From contig CAYJKW010000021.1 of NCBI GenBank assembly GCA_964370765.1, forward strand, positions 1 to 31,165: 31,165 nt of DNA. Reading direction: 5' to 3'. This document shows positions 8,629 to 14,997 of this stretch, piece by piece. The notes under the pieces are model-generated. The model was given only the letters and a program-made list of their open reading frames with translations. It did no database searches and was not told where the DNA came from. The first letter of the stretch is position 1, and each line of letters opens with the position of its first letter. This DNA comes from CAYJBH01 sp964370765. GTDB lineage: Bacteria > Bacillota > Clostridia > Oscillospirales > Ruminococcaceae. Both the position numbers and the translations under genes were made by a program.

Positions 8629-9474
8629 TTATTTCACAGTATAGTGGTTCATATATTTATCACCCTTTTTAAGCTGTTTGCCGGCAAATATTCTTTTAGA
8701 GTTTACTGGGTCAAAGCCGTTACAATACTGGCATGCTACTAAGGGCTTTGTGCCAAATCCCAGTGCTATATTCTTTTTTTGCTCCAATGTAAGTGTGCTA
8801 TCAAATAGGTCAACAACTTCATCTGATGCTGGGGTGAAAAAGTTAAAATCCGAACCAAATGTTGACTGTGTACAGGGGTGTAATTTGCCATCAAACACTA
8901 TTAGATTTTTCCAGTTTGCATTGTGGCAGTTGGTATGTATTTTTTTTACCTTTTCGGATGAATAGCCTCGGTATTCACGTGGAGAACCATAATCCACCCA
9001 CCCACCATGATGTTGATCGTTGCCATAGTATTGATTTACACGATAGGTGATGCCATTTTGCTCTAGCGCCTTAATCATATCATCTGCCTTGCAGGAGTGT
9101 TCGCCGTAATGGTCGATAACATATTCTATCTTGGTGCTATTATCGCTACAAACCTTCAGCAGTTTGGCAGTCGGAACAATTGTAGCGTTGGTGAAAATCC
9201 TGCAGCTTTTAAACTTATCTTTATGCTGCATGGCTTTTAATAATATTTTGTCCAAATCTTTATGCAGTAAAGGCTCGCCGCCTGTTATGGTAAAATCCTC
9301 TATGTAATCATATATCTCAAATGTACAATCTATCTCTCGCTCAACCTGCTCTAATGGGGTAATCTTATGTGCATTGTTTACCTTGTAAAGAGGTGAATAA
9401 TCGGCACAAAGTTCGCAGTCTAAGGTACAGTTAGTTAGTATTTGTAGGGCAAGTTGTCTTTCTCTAAGTTCCAT
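8629..9474 (-). CDS. Radical SAM protein, second tandem paralogue
   Basis: Radical SAM enzyme of 281 residues. The [4Fe-4S] motif is C16-x3-C20-x2-C23 (NCTLDCELC) and the GGEP motif is at 65-68. Auxiliary cysteines are C183-x17-C201 (the second in GKLHPC) and C248-x2-C251. The family motifs QHHGGWVD (154-161) and CNGFDPVNSKR (251-261) match the flanking copies. It carries about 15 extra C-terminal residues, ending in HYTVK. An AGAGGAG ribosome site lies inside the end of the upstream gene, with only 2 bases between stop and start. GKLHPC is reminiscent of SPASM/twitch radical SAM proteins, which modify peptides or sugars. Context with glycosyltransferases favours a glycan or lipid-linked sugar, which is inference. 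Confidence 0.9.
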   Translation of the reverse strand: MELRERQLALQILTNCTLDCELCADYSPLYKVNNAHKITPLEQVEREIDCTFEIYDYIEDFTITGGEPLLHKDLDKILLKAMQHKDKFKSCRIFTNATIVPTAKLLKVCSDNSTKIEYVIDHYGEHSCKADDMIKALEQNGITYRVNQYYGNDQHHGGWVDYGSPREYRGYSSEKVKKIHTNCHNANWKNLIVFDGKLHPCTQSTFGSDFNFFTPASDEVVDLFDSTLTLEQKKNIALGFGTKPLVACQYCNGFDPVNSKRIFAGKQLKKGDKYMNHYTVK

Positions 9475-9476
9475 AA

Positions 9477-10277
9477 TTAAACTCCTCTTTCTAGCTGTAC
9501 TGCTGCAGGATAGCGCTTAGATTTTTCTACATCAAATCCGTTGCAGTGGTAACACGCATTGATGGGTTTTCTCCAAAAACTATCTGCATGGCTTCTTAGA
9601 TGAGCGATATCTGTTATTTCACCTAAAAGAGAAACTTTTTCAGATTCGTTAACTTCAAAAAGTGAAAGATCCTCGCCTATGGCCGCTGTTGCACATAGAT
9701 AAATGTAACCGTTTTTTACCATAAGACAGGGAAGTTTTGCAAGGTGGCAGGTATTATAAACATCTAAAAGCTGTTTGTTACTATAGTTTTTGTGCTTGTA
9801 ATCGCCCATGTCTACCCAACCGTCACAGTGCATGTCCTTACCAAAATAAATATTTGTGGCATAGTTAATTGCATGTGATTTTAAAGATGTTTCTATTTCG
9901 GCTATTTTCAGGGAAAGCTCACCGTAGTGATCTAACAAAAACATTATTTTTTCATTTTTTTTACAAGATGCTATTATTTTTTCGTTAGGCAATATGGTAG
10001 CATTTGTAACAATTCTTAGTCTACCATATTTGTTTTTGTAAGGAAAAAAAAGATCAAGTATTTTATCTAGGTTTGGATGCATCATAGGCTCGCCACCCAT
10101 AATATCTATACCATCGATATGGTCATAAATTTTAAAGAGCGTGTCAACCTCTTGTCGTATAGTTTCTACACCTTCGTGTGTTGGTTTTTTATATAAAGTA
10201 ACTGCTGTACTACATAGCAAACAGTTCAATGTGCATTTAGATGTAATTAAAAAGTTTACAAGTTTGGTTGTTAACAT
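9477..10277 (-). CDS. Radical SAM protein, first tandem paralogue
   Basis: Radical SAM enzyme of 266 residues, first of the three paralogues in transcription order. The cluster motif is C15-x3-C19-x2-C22 (KCTLNCLLC) and GGEP is at 61-64. Putative auxiliary-cluster ligands are C177-x17-C195 and C242-x2-C245. It shares LDHYGELS (115-122), HCDGWVD (150-156) and CNGFDVEKSKRYPA with the others. A GGGAG ribosome site lies 6 bases before the ATG, and the gap to the upstream glycosyltransferase is 17 bases. Even spacing of motifs across the three copies suggests duplication followed by specialisation on successive substrates, or assembly of a multi-subunit complex. Confidence 0.9.
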   Translation of the reverse strand: MLTTKLVNFLITSKCTLNCLLCSTAVTLYKKPTHEGVETIRQEVDTLFKIYDHIDGIDIMGGEPMMHPNLDKILDLFFPYKNKYGRLRIVTNATILPNEKIIASCKKNEKIMFLLDHYGELSLKIAEIETSLKSHAINYATNIYFGKDMHCDGWVDMGDYKHKNYSNKQLLDVYNTCHLAKLPCLMVKNGYIYLCATAAIGEDLSLFEVNESEKVSLLGEITDIAHLRSHADSFWRKPINACYHCNGFDVEKSKRYPAAVQLERGV

Positions 10278-10294
10278 TTAGTCTCCCTTTTTGT

Positions 10295-11215
10295 TTATTC
10301 GTCACAGTAGCGTGCAACCCACTCTTGCTCAAAACTTTGTATGTAGTTAGAATTTAAAAATTCTACCCTATTACTACGTATAGCCCTAATCAGCTCATCT
10401 CTTCTGCCATAACATTCATGTAGGTTAAGCCTTGATATCTTCTCCACCATCGAAATCATAAACGACCATTCAAAATATCTAAATGCATCAGCCGAGCTCG
10501 GAAAAATCTTAGATAGCCAATCTGTACGCACCCTATATGCAGCTATATACTCATTCAGCGAGTCGAGTGTAAGTAGTGAATGGTTTGTAGTCCATGCCGA
10601 ATTGTTAGAGTCATGCCTATTAAATGTATACTTTGGCAGGCCATGATACGCCACCGATTTAGCCCCTGCCAAAAGGCGGTACATTATTGCAATGTCATCA
10701 TACAGACCCTCCTCAGGAAAGCGTAGATTAGACATTAAACTTGCTAAAAAAAGCTTTGTTGGGAAAGCCATGTTATATAACCTTCGCCACATAAGCGCTA
10801 TAATTGCTTGCTCGGCATTCATGATATGTTTTTCGTTAAAGTTTTTATCCGCTGCACCGCATATTGCAACATCTGAATTGTTTTCACTGGCAAGCCTATA
10901 TAAAAAATCCAGAAAGTCGGTTTCGCAATAATCATCATCATCGATAAAGGCAATATATTCGCCACAGGCTAAATCTAGCCCTGCATTGCGACCACTGCCA
11001 ATATTGCCACGGTCTTTATGCACTACCTTTATTCGGTTGTCCTTTAACGCATACTCATCGGCAATTATGCCACTACTGTCTGTTGACCCATTGTCGATGA
11101 TAATATATTCAAAATCACAAAATGTTTGGTTTAGCACGCTTTCAATTGCAACTGAAACCATATTTTCACGGTTGTAGGTAAGCATAATTACCGATATTTT
11201 AGGAGCAATGTTCAC
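10295..11215 (-). CDS. Family 2 glycosyltransferase
   Basis: Inverting GT-A glycosyltransferase of 306 residues and the first gene of the six-gene glycan operon. It has ISVIMLTYNRENM, SVLNQTF, IIIDNGSTDSSG (39-50), NIGSGRNAGLDLACGEYIAF and the metal site DDDD at 92-95. This resembles polysaccharide chain glycosyltransferases of the WcaA type. The start codon is GTG at 11215, with AGGAG about 10 bases upstream. No membrane helices. Its upstream region (11216-11310) contains AT-rich possible -10 boxes, but no promoter matches well enough to report. It follows the terminator of the LtaS-like gene, so a promoter must exist there. Confidence 0.92.
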   Translation of the reverse strand: MNIAPKISVIMLTYNRENMVSVAIESVLNQTFCDFEYIIIDNGSTDSSGIIADEYALKDNRIKVVHKDRGNIGSGRNAGLDLACGEYIAFIDDDDYCETDFLDFLYRLASENNSDVAICGAADKNFNEKHIMNAEQAIIALMWRRLYNMAFPTKLFLASLMSNLRFPEEGLYDDIAIMYRLLAGAKSVAYHGLPKYTFNRHDSNNSAWTTNHSLLTLDSLNEYIAAYRVRTDWLSKIFPSSADAFRYFEWSFMISMVEKISRLNLHECYGRRDELIRAIRSNRVEFLNSNYIQSFEQEWVARYCDE

Positions 11216-11314
11216 AATAGGTATTCTCCTTTGCTGTAACTAGAACGATATCATATATAATAATCGTCAGAAATGGTGAAAAGTTTATAGTCTGGACCAT
11301 ATTATTTTAACCAC

Positions 11315-11361
11315 AAAAAAGCGACCACAACAAATCTGGGAGTACAGTTCGATATGGTCGC
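11315..11361 (-). terminator. Terminator of the LtaS-like gene
   Basis: On the minus strand GCGACCA and TGGTCGC (11355-11361 and 11321-11327) form a 7-bp stem with a 27-base loop, followed directly by six T's (11315-11320). It lies 5 bases past the stop codon. The loop is long for a terminator, but the stem and tract are clear. Confidence 0.7.
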
Positions 11362-11366
11362 ATAGA

Positions 11367-13118
11367 TTAAAACGGTGAGTAGCAATATAGGCAGAAATAA
11401 AAGGGTTTTACCGGAAGCTGTTCTAACTCCTCACCAGTAAAGCTTAAATCCTTAACGTCGCCCTCGTAATCAATCTGGAGGTAGATATGGTAACAACTCT
11501 CAGACAGATTTTCGTTATTATGGAATTGATAGATAGTGCGCATTCTTTCTTCATCTTCCGGCACTTCATATACCGTTCTTCCAAAGTCGGCTGCCCTATC
11601 CTCGTTAACCTGTGATATTATTGTAGGGATAATTTCAGGGAAGATAAGTGGTGCATTGTTATAGATAATCTCGTCATGCTTTTCTCCTTTTTGCTTTATC
11701 ATAAGCATGGAAGAATAGCTACCAGGTTCGCTAAAGTCGTAGGAGCCATGGTCTGCAAGGATTATTATAGTAGAATTATCATAAACGCCGGAGCTTTTTA
11801 GCTCCTCTATAAATAGGTCGATGGTGTAAAACATGCCTTTTGTTTGCTGTGCCCTTGTATTTTCGCCTGCCCCCACAAACTCGCCAAACTCATTTATCTC
11901 AAATGGGTAGTGTGAGCCCATAAGGTGTGTTATCGAGAATACATTTTCATCTATATATGTAATATCATTATTTGCAAACTTTTCGAGCAAAGCTTTTTGA
12001 TGATCTACATCCGGAGCTTCTGAAAAATTGTTATAGCCCAGTAGCCCTATCGTAAAGTTTTCTAATAAAAATTCTTTAACTCGAAGTGGTGCATATCTAA
12101 AAAATGTAAGTGATAGGTTAGATGTTAAAAATGTGGCATAATCCATGGAAGGGCTTTTGTCAATTATTTCGATATTTTCAATTTTACCGGCCGCCTGTTC
12201 AAAATCGGTAATATATTTATTGGCGGAATTCCATGGGTGGATGTATGACAGATAGCCTGAATCCTGTAAAATACTATAATATTCGTCCGATGCAGTCCAT
12301 GCATTATCATAATACTGTGATACCTGCTCTATCTGATTTTTAGGGGATGTGTCTTGTACTGAAAGAAGATGCTCGGTATCATAATGGCCGGTGGCAAGCA
12401 TTACCGCCGCAGGTTTAGTGGAATAGAAATAGGTGGAAAGGTTTGTAAATCGTGTAAAATCGTTATAGCTATCCAATGCGTCGGGAAACGCCTCCTCCAT
12501 CTCCTGTAAGGCAGACTCCGATGTTGCATCCAGTATAAATAAGAATACATTTTCATTTTTCGATATATTGGTAAGGCTATCCTGGCTAAACCCCTTTACA
12601 GAGTTTAGATCATTAGCTACAAACATTAAAGATACTACAGCAACTATCTGCATTGCCGATAAAAGGCCGGCTGCATAACCCATTATCGGCCTACTTTTTT
12701 TAACAATCAATGCAACAGCTACAATGACTATTACTGTCCCAAACCAGATAATCCAGTTTAACATCATGTCGCTACGCATAGAATCCCAATCGATAACAGT
12801 TTGATTAATAAAGCCGAAGTTGGGATTTAAAAAGTTTGCCTGAAGATACCCCATTAAAGTACCGGCAAAAATTCCTGCCGATACAAAAATTTTTAATGTT
12901 GTTGGAAGTATAGCAAGCAACAAGATTATCAGTATAAATATTATTGTCGATAGTGCAAGAAAAACGTACCATACATCACTTGGAGCATAGTCTATCTGAT
13001 TGATATTAACCGCTATCGTCTCAAGTGGGCCAAGAAGTGTAAATGTTATTACAAAGAAAATGGCCGTTAGTATATCGCCAAGCGAGATCTTAGCTTTAAA
13101 GGTGTTAAATAATTTCAT
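11367..13118 (-). CDS. Membrane-anchored LtaS/sulfatase-superfamily transferase
   Basis: Alkaline-phosphatase-superfamily protein of 583 residues, probably a phosphoglycerol- or phosphoethanolamine-type transferase acting outside the membrane. Five hydrophobic helices (about 13-33, 50-71, 75-95, 121-139, 147-168) anchor it. The extracellular domain starts near 190. FLFILDATSE gives a metal-binding Asp197, STKPAAVMLATG puts a Thr nucleophile at 234 in the position of the sulfatase Cys/Ser, HLMGSHYPF supplies His403, and IILADHGSYDF the Asp456-His457 metal pair. Thr as nucleophile fits LtaS- and EptA-type transferases more than true sulfatases. Length and five helices also fit LtaS. The substrate is unproven. 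It has its own promoter and terminator and sits between the glycan and PFL operons. Confidence 0.85.
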   Translation of the reverse strand: MKLFNTFKAKISLGDILTAIFFVITFTLLGPLETIAVNINQIDYAPSDVWYVFLALSTIIFILIILLLAILPTTLKIFVSAGIFAGTLMGYLQANFLNPNFGFINQTVIDWDSMRSDMMLNWIIWFGTVIVIVAVALIVKKSRPIMGYAAGLLSAMQIVAVVSLMFVANDLNSVKGFSQDSLTNISKNENVFLFILDATSESALQEMEEAFPDALDSYNDFTRFTNLSTYFYSTKPAAVMLATGHYDTEHLLSVQDTSPKNQIEQVSQYYDNAWTASDEYYSILQDSGYLSYIHPWNSANKYITDFEQAAGKIENIEIIDKSPSMDYATFLTSNLSLTFFRYAPLRVKEFLLENFTIGLLGYNNFSEAPDVDHQKALLEKFANNDITYIDENVFSITHLMGSHYPFEINEFGEFVGAGENTRAQQTKGMFYTIDLFIEELKSSGVYDNSTIIILADHGSYDFSEPGSYSSMLMIKQKGEKHDEIIYNNAPLIFPEIIPTIISQVNEDRAADFGRTVYEVPEDEERMRTIYQFHNNENLSESCYHIYLQIDYEGDVKDLSFTGEELEQLPVKPFYFCLYCYSPF

Positions 13119-13150
13119 CTATCTGCGTTTCCATTTAAAATAACAATATA

Positions 13151-13202
13151 ATTATACAGTTAACTAACATAAAAGTAAATAACTAAATTTGTTAGTTAAC
13201 TG
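13151..13202 (-). promoter_or_regulatory. Promoter and two-arm operator of the LtaS-like gene
   Basis: On the minus strand TTTACT (13174-13179), a 17-base spacer and TATAAT (13151-13156) form a near-ideal promoter. A perfect 13-base inverted repeat, CAGTTAACTAACA (13157-13169) with TGTTAGTTAACTG (13190-13202), places one arm exactly in the spacer and the other just upstream of the -35. The arms are 33 bases apart centre to centre, about three helical turns. Each arm contains the 8-base palindrome AGTTAACT. This is a typical arrangement for a repressor. Confidence 0.7.
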
Positions 13203-13286
13203 CATAATAGGATAGGCTAGTAAGGGTGAGAATGTTATGATTCCCTAGATAGCATAAATGGATTAAGTTTGAAAAAAATTAATATT

Positions 13287-13907
13287 TTATATTTTGTTTT
13301 TAGCTAAAACTTTGTTGCTAAGCGGGATAATGCAGCATCCTAATATGTTACCTACAGCACATATTATAATAAATGTTATAGTGTTTATATTCCATTTGTT
13401 TACAAGTGAGATATAAAACATATTTGCAACGAAATGTTCGAACTTTGCTACAATAAAAACGGTAATAGGTAGCAAGATAATAACAGCACGGCCAAAATCA
13501 TCACTCTGCTTTTTATATCCGAGTACAGCGATACTCATCATAATACCGCAAAAAATCGCAAGTATAAAAGATTCAATATAGCTATGGTCAAGTTTTGCTG
13601 TTAGTGCTGTGGTTGCCTTATCAACTATAGATAATCCGCTAAATCTTAGGATGTAACCTGTAGCAACGGTACCTATAAGGTTTCCGAAAAAAGCCATTAC
13701 AGATATCGGGAAATATTTTTTTATGTCCTGTGGTAGATAGCAGAATTTTCCGGTAGATAGGTTCCAGTCGAACATATAAATCGTTATTAACCCAACACCA
13801 AAAAGCAGACCACCTACAAAACTGTAATCCACACTTAGATATGCCGTTCCGGCTATTGAGATAGCAATGCCGGCAAGAATACTTTTAATAAGGTTGTTTA
13901 TGCTCAT
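13287..13907 (-). CDS. Formate/nitrite transporter family protein (FocA-like)
   Basis: Six-helix channel of the FNT family, 206 residues, shorter than E. coli FocA because the cytoplasmic termini are reduced. GNLIGT (about 75-80) and FEHFVANMFY (about 156-165) are family signatures. Its start ATG overlaps the stop of pflA by 4 bases (ATGA), so it is co-translated with the PFL genes. That context makes formate export or re-uptake the likely role. It is the last gene of the operon. The region 13208-13286 after it holds no obvious terminator. Confidence 0.9.
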   Translation of the reverse strand: MSINNLIKSILAGIAISIAGTAYLSVDYSFVGGLLFGVGLITIYMFDWNLSTGKFCYLPQDIKKYFPISVMAFFGNLIGTVATGYILRFSGLSIVDKATTALTAKLDHSYIESFILAIFCGIMMSIAVLGYKKQSDDFGRAVIILLPITVFIVAKFEHFVANMFYISLVNKWNINTITFIIICAVGNILGCCIIPLSNKVLAKNKI

Positions 13908-14686
13908 ATATTATCCTTTAATGCGATTGTGCCGCTAGCTTTGCGAGCACCTTTTTTTGCCAATTCTTGTTTTATACCGTCTACAATTATGCTGAGTGCA
14001 TACGACGTTCTTTCGGTGGAAGTTGCCGCAATACCTTTAAGCGCATATGCCATATTAAGCTTTTGGTATTTTTCTTCTGCCATTGTATGGTAAGGTATCA
14101 CATCCAGTGCTTTAATGTTACGTAACTCCGATAAAAAAGCACCAAGACGTAAAAGATATTCCACTTTTAAGGTAATACCTTCTATCACAACATGGCGTAT
14201 CCATACATCCTTGTTTATCTCGGACAGATATCTTGCAAAGTTAAGTATATTAATGTTCTCAACACCGGTTAGAATTTTATGCTGTTCGTTATCGATATGC
14301 TTTATATCAAGTAGAACAAGATCGGTATATTTCATCAGGCTATCGAACTTTGGCCTGTTATGTTCATTAAAAGTTGCACCTGAACTATCAAGACAGGTGT
14401 GAATGTTTTTTTCTTTGCATCTTGCAAAAAGCTCTATTAAAAAGTCAATCTGAAGAAGTGGTTCTCCGCCGGTTGCGGTTATACCCCCGGTAGTAAAACC
14501 TTTGGTTTTTTCATATTGTAACAGGATATCATCCACCGAAAATTGGTTGCCGATACCTGTTGCCCACGTGTCCGGGTTATGACAATAACTGCAACGCAAA
14601 GGACAGCCCTGCATAAAAACAACCATTCTTATACCGGGCCCGTCCACTGTTCCAAAAGAGTCTATAGAGTGTATATACCCTTGCAT
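13904..14686 (-). CDS. pflA: Pyruvate formate-lyase activating enzyme
   Basis: Radical SAM glycyl-radical activase of 260 residues, which abstracts a hydrogen from the PFL glycine using SAM and a [4Fe-4S] cluster. The cluster motif is C28-x3-C32-x2-C35 in QGCPLRCSYCHNP. The opening YIHSIDSFGTVDGPGIR and TATGGEPLLQ are typical of PflA. An AGGCAGG ribosome site precedes the ATG. It lies between the detached glycyl radical domain gene and the formate transporter, in one operon. In this organism its physical substrate would be the small separate protein at 14726-14971 instead of full-length PFL, or a complex of both. Confidence 0.96.
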   Translation of the reverse strand: MQGYIHSIDSFGTVDGPGIRMVVFMQGCPLRCSYCHNPDTWATGIGNQFSVDDILLQYEKTKGFTTGGITATGGEPLLQIDFLIELFARCKEKNIHTCLDSSGATFNEHNRPKFDSLMKYTDLVLLDIKHIDNEQHKILTGVENINILNFARYLSEINKDVWIRHVVIEGITLKVEYLLRLGAFLSELRNIKALDVIPYHTMAEEKYQKLNMAYALKGIAATSTERTSYALSIIVDGIKQELAKKGARKASGTIALKDNI

Positions 14687-14725
14687 TTTACCTGCCTTAT
14701 ATAGTAGCCTTGATTTTACCTTGTG

Positions 14726-14971
14726 CTATATTTCTGAGTGGAAGGTACGGGAGATAATATCATCTTGCTGCTCTTTCGTTAGCTTTACAAAGTTAACAGC
14801 ATATCCCGAAACCCTAACGGTAAGTTGAGGATAGTTTTCAGGGTGTTTTTGGGCATCTAGCAATGTTTCCTTTGTAAAAACATTAACATTAAGATGGTGT
14901 CCGCCCATCTGGGCATAGCTGTCCAATAAGGATACTAAATTATCTATTTGCTTGCTGTTAGTAACGCACAT
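14726..14971 (-). CDS. Stand-alone glycyl radical domain of pyruvate formate-lyase (GrcA-like)
   Basis: An 81-residue protein that matches the C-terminal end of PFL. GGHHLNVNVF, the LLDAQKHPENYPQL stretch and RVSGYAVNF with radical Gly56 are followed by TKEQQDDIISRTFHSEI. It has its own ATG and a good AGAGG ribosome site 6 bases away, 26 bases after the stop of the large PFL gene, in the same operon. In most bacteria this stretch is fused to PFL. A stand-alone version (GrcA/YfiD) is known in enterobacteria as a repair part for oxygen-cleaved PFL. Here the main PFL gene lacks the domain, so this is likely an essential subunit, not a spare. Confidence 0.92.
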   Translation of the reverse strand: MCVTNSKQIDNLVSLLDSYAQMGGHHLNVNVFTKETLLDAQKHPENYPQLTVRVSGYAVNFVKLTKEQQDDIISRTFHSEI

Positions 14972-14997
14972 TTTAAACCTCTTTTTGTTCGTTTTTA

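Noticed and set aside
11216..11310. Promoter for the six-gene glycan operon
   Set aside because: TATATA-like boxes exist on the minus strand, but no -35/-10 pair with good spacing stands out, so none is listed although one must exist.
14972..14997. Sequencing frameshift as the cause of the split PFL
   Set aside because: The small gene has its own ribosome site and ATG after a real 26-base gap, and the large gene has a distinct 37-residue tail, so one indel cannot restore a normal fusion. Read-level confirmation would still help.
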